DNA of 64,000 nt from NCBI GenBank assembly GCA_039105265.1, contig JAPFFF010000009.1, positions 2,046,001 through 2,110,000 on the forward strand, given 5' to 3'. The notes below the pieces were generated by a model. The model saw only the letters and a program-made list of their open reading frames with translations. It was not told the origin of the DNA and ran no database searches. The stretch is from Tritrichomonas musculus. Lineage: Eukaryota; Parabasalia; Tritrichomonadida; Tritrichomonadidae. Positions 1 through 10,090 of the stretch are shown here, piece by piece; the first letter of the stretch is position 1, and every line of letters begins with the position of its first letter. The translations under genes were made by a program, and so were the position numbers.

Positions 1-1
1 T

Positions 2-943
2 AGTTACATTTCCAAATTTGATCATCTTGATGAACCAGTAGCTGCTTTTCTTTTTAAACAAATATGCGAAGCTATTCAATATGTACACTCATTTAATGTT
101 GCACATAGAGATTTAAAACCAGAAAATATTTTAATAGAAAAATTTCCATTGATTAAGATAGCTGATTTTGGTTTATGCGGCTATATTGAAGAAGATTATA
201 AGATGACAACATTTTGCGGTTCAACATCATATTGTTCTCCTGAATGCTTATCAAGAATTGAATATGATGGCAAAATGTCAGATTTATGGAGTTTAGGCGT
301 TATTCTACTTGTAATGGTTACTGGCGATTCTCCATGGGATAAAAATACAGCTAAAATGATTTCCCAAATTAAATGTGCTGGATATAATATGCCACCTCCA
401 TCAAAAATCTCGGAGGATTGCAGAAATTTAATCAGTCAATTGATTAGAGTCAACCCTCAAGAAAGACTTCCTATTGACAAAATCTTAAAACATCCATGGA
501 TTGAACTTTCTGAACAGTCAAATTTGAAGCTACCATTAAAGCGAAACTTTTCTGACGAGAGTTATAATTCACAAAGATTACCACCGCTGAAAGGTGTTTC
601 GCTCAGTGAAATAGCAAATATGTCAAAACTCTATTCAACAGCTACAGAAGAACGATTTGGGATTTTTTCACCTTTTGAGACATATAACATTGCTGATAAT
701 AATTTTATTCATTCTCAAAAAAGTGAAAACGATGAGACTGAAGGCCTTGAGTTATCATATCAAAAGAAGAAGGTTAAGGTCCAAGCTTTACCAAACTTTA
801 CAATAAGAAGTCAATCTTTTGAAAATTTGATCAAATCTCAATCAGTGAAAAAAACATCAATAATGCCAAATGCACCAATCAACAAAAAGTCATTACAGAG
901 AAAAAAACATGTTAACATGAGATTATCACTACCACCAATTTAA
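2..943 (+). CDS. Ser/Thr protein kinase, CAMK/AMPK-like, 5' end cut by window
   Basis: The reading frame is open from base 2, so the true start lies outside the window. The visible part begins in the middle of the kinase domain: the catalytic loop HRDLKPEN is at 104-127, followed by IKIADFGLCG (DFG of the metal-binding loop), an activation segment with T-F-C-G-S, the APE-equivalent SPE, and the DLWSLGVIL motif of helix F. The domain ends at about 510 with HPWIEL, the usual C-terminal lobe signature of CAMK/SNF1/MARK-type kinases. All catalytic residues visible here are intact, so it is probably active. The remaining 145 residues are a basic, Ser/Asn-rich tail with no recognised domain. The N-lobe (P-loop and VAIK lysine) is not in view. 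The subfamily is inferred only from the DFGLCG and CGS-type activation loop; the substrate is unknown. Confidence 0.9.
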   Translation, partial: SYISKFDHLDEPVAAFLFKQICEAIQYVHSFNVAHRDLKPENILIEKFPLIKIADFGLCGYIEEDYKMTTFCGSTSYCSPECLSRIEYDGKMSDLWSLGVILLVMVTGDSPWDKNTAKMISQIKCAGYNMPPPSKISEDCRNLISQLIRVNPQERLPIDKILKHPWIELSEQSNLKLPLKRNFSDESYNSQRLPPLKGVSLSEIANMSKLYSTATEERFGIFSPFETYNIADNNFIHSQKSENDETEGLELSYQKKKVKVQALPNFTIRSQSFENLIKSQSVKKTSIMPNAPINKKSLQRKKHVNMRLSLPPI

Positions 944-1231
944 TATATTTTTCAAAACCTTTTATTGTTATATTCAATTTTATTATAGATAATAGATAAT
1001 TAAATTTACTGTTAAATAATTCAATTATTTGCTACTATTAATATATTTTTAGTTATTATTATTAATACCATTTTTGATTACATGTTCAATGATTTGAAAA
1101 AATAAAAACAAAAGATCTCTATGCATTTAATAGTAAATCAAAATTTCATGAATATTTATTTAATTTCACTCTATCATACAATGAATTTTTGATGTAGCGA
1201 CCGTTAAAAGAAAAACTTCATATTAAGCAAA

Positions 1232-3802
1232 TCAGTTAATATCTAAAATAAGTTTCTTTTTCTTTGTAGATTTCTTCTTTTTCCAAATATTTGTTAATGT
1301 ACTGCTACTATAATTCTTAAAGAACTTATAATATCTAATCAAGTTGAGTAGAACACAGATAAAAAGCGTTACAATAATAGTTGCCATTTGATAAGCAAAA
1401 GGAAAAGGCAATGATGACAAGCAGATATCAAAAGTTGTTTCATAAGCACAATAGGTTGAATTATCAAACGAAATATTAGTATCTACATGAAATCTTAAAT
1501 AGATTTTAGGTGTATCAGGGAAATTCGGATTTACTCTAGCGCATGGACTTCCTTCTGCACACAACCAAATAATTGTTCCATTGCTATTCGATGCCACACC
1601 AGTTCTCAGTGACGAATCATATCCCCACATTGGCTTTGAACCGTAATTAAATTCATACAAATCGCTTTGATTAGTGATAATATACATCGAATCCCTATAT
1701 TCTCCATATCCGATTATTTTCAGGTCAAACATGCCATTATAAGGTCTAGATGAATTGTCTAATGAGTCCCTCAGCCTGAATCTTGGATACCATCTTTGTG
1801 AATAATCTGGACATTGAATATCAGGATCTTTTTTGCACATAGTTGCCGTTGGATCGATTTCAAATATAAAGCCATAAGGACAGCCAATATGAGCCATAAT
1901 ACTGGCCTGACTAAAGCTGCATCTTGGGGAAGAATTCATAACACTAATAATAATTGGTACTTCAGCAATATATTCACCTGGTCTCATTTTTGAATTATAT
2001 CCAAATTGCGGTGAATTAGCGATCACTTCTTTATTCTCACTGATATTTACATATAAATCAACCGTATCTGATAAATTATCGTTGATGATCGATTGATTAA
2101 TTTGAAGTAAAGACCTACCTTTTAAATTAACTTGTGGTGACGAATTTTTCTTTTTTGAAAAAAGCATATTAAAATTATATTGATCATTGTGATCTAAGTA
2201 TATCCTCTCTGGAAAGTCAACAACATCGAGTTCCCGAGTTATTCCAATATTGTTGTCAGAATTAATTGAGCATGCAAAATATGGACATTCTGATTCATCA
2301 TATCTAGTATTTTCAATTGGTATGATTAATCGTTCAACATTGGCAGTTACTTTATCAAATTTAATTAAATAAAGAGTGTCCTCGCTCGAAAAATAAAGTC
2401 TGACAAAATCAAAATAATCGTTCATTTCAATAGAATACTCGTTTCGAATAAATTGACGCAAACTAAGACGACTAAAAAGTTTATTTCCAACTGATCCAAA
2501 ATATAATGTATGTTCAGGATCATTTGTTCGAAATGCAAACTTTCCTGATGTTGGAGAAGAAGTAAAATCAACAATTTTGTATGGTTGAAATGAAGCCATT
2601 AAATACCAACCATTTCCACTTGATGGTGAGTAAACTAATGAAGACCCATAAATATAAATATTTTCATCTTGATTTTGGTGAGAATGAATACCTACAATTA
2701 TTGGATCATTACTAGGATTAAATGAAAGTGAAGGTACAACAATTTTTGGAGTTGAGAAAACTTCATAGTTAGGCTCTTCTTTTAGATATTCATATGTCTG
2801 GTTTGTGATTATGCCTTGACTCAAAGTAATAGATCGAATGCGATAATTTTTGCGAGAATTATTGATTTGAGTAACTACCACCAAATATTCAGGACTTTTA
2901 GAGGCAAAAGATCCACATATTATTTGCTCTTCTGGCTCCAAATCGATTTTCCCTTCAATTTGATAAAAATATATTATATTTTCATTTTTTGTGTAAAACA
3001 TATAGTTACATTTTTGAGAATCACATCCAACAAAAGCTATATCTGCGTTATTATCTAAAATATCATAAGTTTGATCAACATGAATTCGAAGTGATGAACA
3101 TCCTGCTTGTATAAATATGTTATTATCCGGCTGCACGCAAATATTTGTTATTTCAGATATAATTTCAGGATATACTGAAAAATCATAAGAAATATAATAT
3201 GAGTCAACAAAATCATTTGGCGAAATTAATGTGATATTGGATGCGAAAAATGGAGATGTGACTTTGTTTTCCATTTCAATAATGAATGTGGAGAACAAAG
3301 ATAAAGGAAATGATTGAATTTCGTGAAAATATTTAATTCCTCCTTCTTCATCAAAAATTTTTGAGTTAATGTCATGAGTAGAATTAATTTGACCAAGTAT
3401 ACATTGGCGACCATTTGTTAAAAAATATGATACAGCAAAGCATAAATGCGAATCTGCTATTAAAACACCTGTATTTATATTTGCCTTAATTTTAAAACAA
3501 AACGTTCCAGGCTTTTTAGCAATAAAAAAAAAGTTCCACGACTCTGAATTAAAATTTGGTTCAATTTCTGCATTTTCAACAGTATCAGTATCACTACCAT
3601 AAATAACTGGAAGAACACCAGAAGAAATTAAACTTTTTTCTCGATCCTCTGATAATTGAACATCTTCATCAAATAGGTGAAATACAAATTCTTGTTTTCG
3701 AGATGGATAAATCCAAAAATTATCAATAAACGAAGTATTAATAGGAGTATAGCCAAATCTATAATCAGAAAGGCCAAAAGATATTATATAAAAGATAAGC
3801 AT
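1232..3802 (-). CDS. Large type I membrane protein, CatSper accessory-subunit-like
   Basis: 856 residues. The first ATG is followed by a short hydrophobic stretch that may be a signal peptide. A long, cysteine-containing, N-glycosylation-rich ectodomain with many short beta-strand-like segments follows, then one transmembrane helix at about residues 803-826 (YQMATIIVTLFICVLL) and a short Lys-rich cytosolic tail. The membrane-proximal part (about 620-800) carries the order GCP, paired Cys, W-P-R, N-G-M-F-D-L, a Y-rich stretch, and finally YC-x-T-x-F-D-I just before the helix. That order resembles the stem domain shared by CatSper beta, gamma, delta and epsilon subunits, which surround the sperm flagellar Ca2+ channel. 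The beta-rich middle would fit their propeller. This is a pattern judgement, not an alignment. Alternatives are an unrelated adhesin-like surface protein. Neighbours include flagellar genes. The gene is convergent with the kinase upstream, 288 bp apart. Confidence 0.4.
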   Translation of the reverse strand: MLIFYIISFGLSDYRFGYTPINTSFIDNFWIYPSRKQEFVFHLFDEDVQLSEDREKSLISSGVLPVIYGSDTDTVENAEIEPNFNSESWNFFFIAKKPGTFCFKIKANINTGVLIADSHLCFAVSYFLTNGRQCILGQINSTHDINSKIFDEEGGIKYFHEIQSFPLSLFSTFIIEMENKVTSPFFASNITLISPNDFVDSYYISYDFSVYPEIISEITNICVQPDNNIFIQAGCSSLRIHVDQTYDILDNNADIAFVGCDSQKCNYMFYTKNENIIYFYQIEGKIDLEPEEQIICGSFASKSPEYLVVVTQINNSRKNYRIRSITLSQGIITNQTYEYLKEEPNYEVFSTPKIVVPSLSFNPSNDPIIVGIHSHQNQDENIYIYGSSLVYSPSSGNGWYLMASFQPYKIVDFTSSPTSGKFAFRTNDPEHTLYFGSVGNKLFSRLSLRQFIRNEYSIEMNDYFDFVRLYFSSEDTLYLIKFDKVTANVERLIIPIENTRYDESECPYFACSINSDNNIGITRELDVVDFPERIYLDHNDQYNFNMLFSKKKNSSPQVNLKGRSLLQINQSIINDNLSDTVDLYVNISENKEVIANSPQFGYNSKMRPGEYIAEVPIIISVMNSSPRCSFSQASIMAHIGCPYGFIFEIDPTATMCKKDPDIQCPDYSQRWYPRFRLRDSLDNSSRPYNGMFDLKIIGYGEYRDSMYIITNQSDLYEFNYGSKPMWGYDSSLRTGVASNSNGTIIWLCAEGSPCARVNPNFPDTPKIYLRFHVDTNISFDNSTYCAYETTFDICLSSLPFPFAYQMATIIVTLFICVLLNLIRYYKFFKNYSSSTLTNIWKKKKSTKKKKLILDIN

Positions 3803-3926
3803 ATTTACATTTGAAAATCATATCAACTTTTTCTATTAGCTTTCACAAATAAATTTTTTATTAATTGATAATAAGAAAGCAAAAGAAATAATACAAATAA
3901 TGCTTTAATTCTCAAGAGAAAATAAA

Positions 3927-6077
3927 TTATTTCTTTAGCGTACATCCACCGAATTGTTTACATTGGCATTTTCTTTTTTGAACGCCACGATCTAATAATA
4001 TGTGACCTTCATGACAATGCTGAGAGCAATTTTGGCAAACGCCTACGTCTTGAGAACCATAGATGCCGCATGTCATGCATTGGAACCACCTTTGTAATGA
4101 TACAGAATTACTCTTGTTGGAGCATTGATTCTTTGGAGTTTCTACCATGTAAAGTGCTTGGCAATTATTTTTTCCTCCAAGTCTCCTCAATCCACAGTTA
4201 CAAAATCCTTTCTGGACACCACAATCTATGACTTTGTGGCCTTGATGACAACTTTCAATACATCCACGGCATATAAACTTTCCATCTTGAAGAGGGCAGC
4301 AATCTAAGCACTGGTATAAATGTTGATTACAGTATGGCTGGCCATCTACTAAAGTTTCACCAACAAATTGAACACTGCAAAGCTTCCTTTTATTGGGACC
4401 TTCAACAAAATGATTCTTTCCACATCCACAAACAAAGCAATGATCTGTTCTAACTTCAACTGTTTGATGATTTTTATGGCAATGCTTAGCACATCCTTCG
4501 CACATTTCAATGTTGCAAGTTTCGCATTTATAAACTTTATAATCAACTGGGAAATACATGCCACATGTGTCAAGGCAATGACAACAGTTTGCTGCCATTT
4601 CGTAGAAAATGCTTTGGGTTTCTGATCCTTGTTCACTAATACCGGCATATGCAAGCATTCCGTTAATTGATCCATGTTGAACAGCAAAAGGGAGATATTC
4701 TAAAGCTTCATTAGTATTTCCTTCGCTAATTTGTTGTTGAGCATATAAAGAATAACACTCTGGAACTTGGCCAGAACTTAAGCATTGATTATAATATTGT
4801 GCAGCTTTATCTTGATCTCTTCCTTCTCGCGTTAAAATTAAAGAATACCATAGCATAGCTTCATAATTTCCATTTTCAGCTGCAAGTTCGAAGTATTTAC
4901 AGGCTTCTTCACGATTTTTAGTAACGTCAAGTCCATTATAAAGACGTAAAGCATATGCATTTTGAGCAATTGGATCACCTTTATCAGCAGCTTTCTTCAA
5001 CTTCGATACAAAGCTCTCTGGTTTAGGTGGGGCAAGTGACATTCCTGACAATCCTGATGGTTTAACTGATTGGGGTACTGCTGAACTACCTGATTGTGGA
5101 ACTGATAGTTGAGGTCCAGTTTGTGTCCTTGGTGCTGACCTAGGAGCTTGAGTAAGTGGTTTCCTGGTTTCTTCTTTATATTTTTTGAATAAGTTAACAT
5201 CAATGTCTTTTGTGAGGAATGCATCACTTTCAAGCATATCGCAAATTTGGGTGAATGTTGGTCTATCATTTGGTTCTTGTGCCCAGCAAGATTTAATTAA
5301 ATCTCTCCAAGCAGCGCTGGGATAATCTGGGTTATCATAATCTGGGCGTATTCCTTTCATTGTCCTTTCAGCAACATACGCAAGCGTTGGTTTGGCTCCA
5401 TATGGTTCTTTTTCAGTAAATAAATAGTATAATACCATTGCGTATGAATAAACGTCAATTGGTGTAGTACGATTATATTGAAGAGCCGATTCGAAAAATT
5501 CTGGAGCCATGATAGCAACTGTTGTTGTTTGTACAGTGTGAGAAACAGAAATATCAGCATTAATTTCTCTTGAAGTTCCAAAGTCAGTGACATATGGGCG
5601 AAGCTCGGCATCAAGAAGGATGTTTTCAGATTTAAGATCACGATGGAGGATGTTCATATAATGAAGATATTCCATGGCAACTGCAATACCATACGCAATT
5701 ATTAATTTGTGAGTTTCATCCCACAAAGGATCAGGGTTTCCCGCAACGCTGTTTTCAATATTGCTTTTAAGTGATCCTTTTTCAATTGCTAAAAGATAAA
5801 TATTCCCATACTTCTTTTTCTTGTTCTCGGTGATAGCAAACCCAATAAAAGGAACAACAGCTGGGTGGTTAATCTCTGCAAGGATTTCAATTTCTCTATA
5901 GTATAGCAACTCACTCTTATTTAAAGGCTCATTTGTTTTCTTCAGGACGCATTTTTTCCCTGTTGATTTTTGGGTTACAAAATTAACTGTTCCACAACCT
6001 CCTTTAAGCTCTTTTTTGGAATCTTTTTTAAAATCCTTTGGATCAACACGGTAATCTTCGTAATAAACCTTCGACAT
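3927..6077 (-). CDS. TKL-type protein kinase fused to Sel1-like repeats and UBR-box-like zinc fingers
   Basis: 716 residues; the start is the ATG at 6077. Residues about 22-285 are a tyrosine-kinase-like Ser/Thr kinase domain: P-loop GGCGTV, ion-pair lysine in VLKK (residue 46), catalytic HRDLKSEN (about 140), TDFGTSRE (about 166) and MAPE, so it should be active. A Pro/Ser/Gln linker leads to Sel1/TPR-like repeats at about 355-500 (AQNAYALRLYNG, A-x-YFELAAENG, EAMLWYSLI). From about 505 to the end are three cysteine/histidine-rich units of the form C-x2-C...C-x2-C-x3-C-H-x2-H...C-x-C-G, which match UBR-box zinc fingers. UBR boxes bind N-terminal degrons in E3 ligases, so a role linking signalling to protein turnover is possible. 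TKL kinases with Sel1 repeats are common in trichomonads. The zinc-finger tail is the unusual part. Confidence 0.85.
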   Translation of the reverse strand: MSKVYYEDYRVDPKDFKKDSKKELKGGCGTVNFVTQKSTGKKCVLKKTNEPLNKSELLYYREIEILAEINHPAVVPFIGFAITENKKKKYGNIYLLAIEKGSLKSNIENSVAGNPDPLWDETHKLIIAYGIAVAMEYLHYMNILHRDLKSENILLDAELRPYVTDFGTSREINADISVSHTVQTTTVAIMAPEFFESALQYNRTTPIDVYSYAMVLYYLFTEKEPYGAKPTLAYVAERTMKGIRPDYDNPDYPSAAWRDLIKSCWAQEPNDRPTFTQICDMLESDAFLTKDIDVNLFKKYKEETRKPLTQAPRSAPRTQTGPQLSVPQSGSSAVPQSVKPSGLSGMSLAPPKPESFVSKLKKAADKGDPIAQNAYALRLYNGLDVTKNREEACKYFELAAENGNYEAMLWYSLILTREGRDQDKAAQYYNQCLSSGQVPECYSLYAQQQISEGNTNEALEYLPFAVQHGSINGMLAYAGISEQGSETQSIFYEMAANCCHCLDTCGMYFPVDYKVYKCETCNIEMCEGCAKHCHKNHQTVEVRTDHCFVCGCGKNHFVEGPNKRKLCSVQFVGETLVDGQPYCNQHLYQCLDCCPLQDGKFICRGCIESCHQGHKVIDCGVQKGFCNCGLRRLGGKNNCQALYMVETPKNQCSNKSNSVSLQRWFQCMTCGIYGSQDVGVCQNCSQHCHEGHILLDRGVQKRKCQCKQFGGCTLKK

Positions 6078-6673
6078 TGATTTGATCAAATCTTTTCAAT
6101 TTTTTATATAAAAAATAAGTGTCAATTTAAACTTTTTCAGAGACATTTACAATTTAAATAAACTTTGTGACATGTTATATGAAATGGATGAAAATAATCA
6201 TTTTTTATTTAACATGTCATCTTATTCTTGAGAATGTCAAAAAAAATTGTGGTTACTAAACGTACTGGATTTGCACCTTAAAATGAATTGGGACATTGGC
6301 CAGAAAAAAATCAAAGCAGAGTTATTATAGAGCTAAATGTGGTATTAACTTGCTATTTTGTAATAAAAATATTTCTGAAATACAAAATTATAATGAAAAA
6401 GTTCATCACTTCATCTTATTCAATGAGGAATAGAAATGATCTCAACTCTCTTTAAAAAAGTGCGCACTTTCACTTACGAATAATTTCATTAAACAAGAAA
6501 AAAAATTAAAAAGAAGAGTTGAGAGGATATTGAACACTATTATTCAAGTTTTTCAAATATACAAAAATCATTCTCCAAATATTTCGAAATATGAATTTTT
6601 AAAAAAACAAAAAAGTGTGTATATTATATATATTTCAAAAAGTTTGTAGACGATCTCTGTATAACTTACATTT
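6078..6673. other. Intergenic, AT-rich
   Basis: About 600 bases between two minus-strand genes. It holds no open frame with coding character. The only structure noticed is a 22-base sequence at 6257-6278 that matches the end of a small TIR element at 47498-47690 (listed separately). The 500 bases nearest the kinase start presumably contain its promoter, but no motif stands out. Confidence 0.6.
6257..6278 (-). repeat. Solo terminus of the AGGTRCAAATCC MITE family
   Basis: Read on the minus strand this is AGGTGCAAATCCAGTACGTT, preceded by TA. It matches both ends of the element at 47498-47690 with one or two changes. No partner inverted copy was found nearby, so this looks like a lone end left by a deletion or a one-ended insertion. 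Confidence 0.5.
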
Positions 6674-9600
6674 TTACTGTTTCTGTGGCCACATATTCTT
6701 GAAAGAAAATTTCTTTTTGGCTTGATCTTGCTTATTATTGGATTCACTGTCATTTTTATTATTATTTGTATCAGAATTATTAGATTTCCCTTTCAACTCG
6801 TTAAACTGTTTTTCAATTGATTTCAACTGTAATTTTAGCTCTTCAATTTCCGCCTTTTTCTCATTCAATTGCTCTTTCAGCACTTCAATAATTTGGCCAT
6901 CAGAACTAGCCTCGCCGTTACACATTGCTTTGTATTGTTCGAGCTGTTCTTGAGTGTTTTTCAGTTCTTCTCGTAATCTATCAATCTCATCACTGTTTGC
7001 GTTCTTAAGATCGTATGACGGATTCAACAGACCCCAGTCTTTCGACTCATATTCAGCAAGCATTTTCCTCAAAAGTTCGATTTGTTGCTGCTGTGAATCA
7101 AGCTGATTTAAAATTAGCGAATTTTGCGTGAATGAGCCGGGCTTTGCCTTTGATGGCGATAAAAAATCAGTTGAATCGAAGTTGGCTGACGACATACTTT
7201 GAAAATCAGCATCATTGTCATTTGTTGATGATGCAGGCTTTAATTGTGCTTTAAGTGTGTCTATTTCCTCATGTCGAAGACGATCATTTTCACTTTCTGA
7301 TAACTCTAGTCTTTTCTTGAGGTTCTCTGTTGTTTCGGTCAATTTCTGAAGTTGTAACTCGAGTTCCGATACTCTCTTTCTATATGATTCCGATTCTGAT
7401 TCACTTTCATCTAAATTTGTATTTTTGAGAGGGTCTGTTTGGTTGTTCTTTTTTTCTGAGTCTTGGGCAGCTTTCTTCAGTTCTTCTATTTCATTGTTCA
7501 ACTGCTCAATTTTTGCTTGAAGCTCTTCGTTTTCTGTACTTGATTTGACAAGCTTTGTTTGAAGTTCCTTGTTTGTCTGTAGCGAGTCTTCAAGCTTCTG
7601 CTCGATGCTCTTTTCTCCTTCTTCGTTTTCATCGTCTGAAAGCTTCACTTCTGAGTCAGAGTAGTTGTTGGCAGACAAGGTCAAATTCCTTGTAGTAATT
7701 TGACCTTCCTTGTTTGATGGCTCTGAAACTTCTCTCTGCTTCTTGAGGACTTCATTCTCTGTCTCAAGTTCATCTTTTTGTGTCTCACTCTCTGGATTGT
7801 GGTTCTGTATTCTCTTTAACTCATCGATCTGTAATCTTAGTTTTTCAATTTCCCTCTCTGACTCGTTTAGCTTCAATTTAAGAATATGTATTTGGCTTGC
7901 TTCATTTTGTGATCTTAAGCTTTCAATTTCTTTTTCTGCATCTTCAAGCTTCGATTTCAAACTTTGAATTTCATTGAGTAAAGTTTGCGTGTCTGGATTT
8001 TTCGTATCAATAATGGAATTATCAGCTTTCTGACTTTCTTCCGATTTCAAATTTATGTCACTTCCTTCGTTTGTTAATGAAAGACTCTGGCTTCCATTAT
8101 TGCTCAAATCTAGTTGGCTCAATTTCAAAACATCAATTGAACTATTAGAGTATAGTTGCGATTTAAGATATTCAATTACTTTGTTAGAGTGCTCAACTTT
8201 TATTTTTAGATTTTCTTTTTCATTGTTTGTAACTTCCAGTTGTGAGTTGAGTTCACTTATTGTTGAATTGAGTTTTTTTAAATCGTTATTTACTGAATTC
8301 ATCTTTGAAGCTAAGTTTTCATTCTTTTTATGTGATTGGTGAAGCTTTGTTCTAAGATTTTCGATCTCGGAATCTTTGGATTTTGATTCATCTTTGTTTC
8401 TCAGATCTTGTATTATATTTCTGCTTTGTTCGAGTTGTCTGTTAATGCTTTGATATTTTTGATTTTCTTGTTGAATTTGTGATTCAAGATTTTGAATTTT
8501 TTGCTTAAGTAATTCTATTTGATGTTTTTGAATTGATATCTGGTCATTTTGGTCAAAGAAATTTTCTTCGCCATTTTCATATTTTTTAAGTTTTTCTGCT
8601 AATGAATCAGCAAGAGATCTTAAATGTATATTTTCAGTTCTTAATGATTTAAGTTGAGATAAAATTAATGCTTGCTCAAAGTGAATCGCATTCGCAACGT
8701 GATGTGCATCTTTAATTTTATCAGCATAAGCTTTATATTCTTCTATTTTTTTATTCAAAGCAGGAATTTGTTTATCATCATGCACTCTGTCTATAACTTT
8801 TGCATAATTAGATAAATCTGAAGATTTGAGAATGGAATCATTGAGAAAGAGACCTTTATCATTCAACTGTCTATATCCTAAATTGTGGCCTTGATATGGA
8901 ATTTTGATTGGATCTGAGTTTGTTGTGGCTGCAACTGCTGTTGATTCCAAATTTGTTTTATTGTTCTGAGAAAGATAGTGGCGATGTAAAATGAGAAAAT
9001 TATGAAGAAAAACGTAAGTTCCTTGATTGTTGCTCGTTGATTCATAATTTTTTAAAATGTCATTAAGAGATAATAATATTGATCTGAAAAGAGTTTTTTG
9101 TTTTGAATTTTCTTTTAATCCTTTTAGTAGCGATTTAATTGAAAATGGATTGATCTCTAAACTTTTGGAAAACTGTGCAATAAGTTCGTAATCTGAATTA
9201 TACTGAGAAAGCGAATTTGAAAACATAGAATCTGAAAGCTCACGGATGGAATCCATATAACCATTAGTAGCAAACATAATAACAACATCAATTCTTTCTT
9301 TTGGGTTATTTCTAAGTAATAATAATAGTTGCGAGAATTTCTTTAATACTTGAAGATCATTTGAATTACGATGATAAACAGCTTTTTTCAAGTTTTTCCA
9401 AAAAAGTGGAGGTTGTAATTTTAATATTTCAACTGTTTTTATTATGATTGGTAAATCAGGTCCATCTTTTGGGGAGATAAAACATCCGGTAATTATAGAT
9501 AAAATTAACATAAAATTTTTGTTAAATGGTGATTTCGTCATTATATCGAATAAAATCGAAAAAATTTCGTTGATATCATTTTCAAAAAAAGAAGAACCAA

Positions 9601-10090
9601 ATTTAAGCGAGTTTGCGATATTTGAAAGGCATGTAAATACATACGGCATAGATTCTTGATTTTCATCAGAATTTGGATCTTCTGAAAATTTTCTAAGGTA
9701 ATTAAATAAAAGTTGTATACCACCACCATCTATAAATTGTTGCCTATATGAAATTCTATATTTTGAAAATTGTGCAGCTAAAGATTCTAAAAGTCGAGGA
9801 TTATGCTTCTTTTTAATGCAATCGATCAAATAAATTGGAGAAGGTATTTCAGCATCATCTTTTACCTGTTCGCAATAAAATTCCCAACGTTCTTCTTTCG
9901 GTATTTGAAGAACTCGAAGTTTATTTTCACCAGTTAATTCAAGATCCATCATGATATGGCCAAAATGTGATTCAATCTCTTTATAGCTTGGTTTTTTGTC
10001 TAAAGGATGCGTGCATTCTTCAAATGGAATAAATTTTTCATATGGTTGTTCTGATAGAACTTGCTGTACTTCTTGAGGTGAAATCGTCAT
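6674..10090 (-). CDS. GBD/FH3 (Diaphanous-type armadillo) coiled-coil protein lacking FH2
   Basis: 1138 residues starting at an ATG. The first 330 residues or so are helical and resemble the GTPase-binding/FH3 armadillo region of Diaphanous-related formins: an ESHFGHIMMDL segment, then a leucine-proline motif with KEERWEFYCEQ, followed by repeated armadillo-like helices (LLFNYLRKFSEDP, MPYVFTCLSNIAN, VVIMFATNGYMDSIRELS). Residues about 425-1110 are an extended coiled coil rich in Glu, Lys, Gln and Leu heptads with breaks of Asn/Ser/Asp. There is no proline-rich FH1 and no actin-nucleating FH2. The last 15 residues are basic and aromatic. GBD/FH3-only proteins are typical of trichomonads and amoebae. 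A Rho-family-regulated cytoskeletal scaffold is a reasonable guess, but the partner is unknown. Confidence 0.75.
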   Translation of the reverse strand: MTISPQEVQQVLSEQPYEKFIPFEECTHPLDKKPSYKEIESHFGHIMMDLELTGENKLRVLQIPKEERWEFYCEQVKDDAEIPSPIYLIDCIKKKHNPRLLESLAAQFSKYRISYRQQFIDGGGIQLLFNYLRKFSEDPNSDENQESMPYVFTCLSNIANSLKFGSSFFENDINEIFSILFDIMTKSPFNKNFMLILSIITGCFISPKDGPDLPIIIKTVEILKLQPPLFWKNLKKAVYHRNSNDLQVLKKFSQLLLLLRNNPKERIDVVIMFATNGYMDSIRELSDSMFSNSLSQYNSDYELIAQFSKSLEINPFSIKSLLKGLKENSKQKTLFRSILLSLNDILKNYESTSNNQGTYVFLHNFLILHRHYLSQNNKTNLESTAVAATTNSDPIKIPYQGHNLGYRQLNDKGLFLNDSILKSSDLSNYAKVIDRVHDDKQIPALNKKIEEYKAYADKIKDAHHVANAIHFEQALILSQLKSLRTENIHLRSLADSLAEKLKKYENGEENFFDQNDQISIQKHQIELLKQKIQNLESQIQQENQKYQSINRQLEQSRNIIQDLRNKDESKSKDSEIENLRTKLHQSHKKNENLASKMNSVNNDLKKLNSTISELNSQLEVTNNEKENLKIKVEHSNKVIEYLKSQLYSNSSIDVLKLSQLDLSNNGSQSLSLTNEGSDINLKSEESQKADNSIIDTKNPDTQTLLNEIQSLKSKLEDAEKEIESLRSQNEASQIHILKLKLNESEREIEKLRLQIDELKRIQNHNPESETQKDELETENEVLKKQREVSEPSNKEGQITTRNLTLSANNYSDSEVKLSDDENEEGEKSIEQKLEDSLQTNKELQTKLVKSSTENEELQAKIEQLNNEIEELKKAAQDSEKKNNQTDPLKNTNLDESESESESYRKRVSELELQLQKLTETTENLKKRLELSESENDRLRHEEIDTLKAQLKPASSTNDNDADFQSMSSANFDSTDFLSPSKAKPGSFTQNSLILNQLDSQQQQIELLRKMLAEYESKDWGLLNPSYDLKNANSDEIDRLREELKNTQEQLEQYKAMCNGEASSDGQIIEVLKEQLNEKKAEIEELKLQLKSIEKQFNELKGKSNNSDTNNNKNDSESNNKQDQAKKKFSFKNMWPQKQ

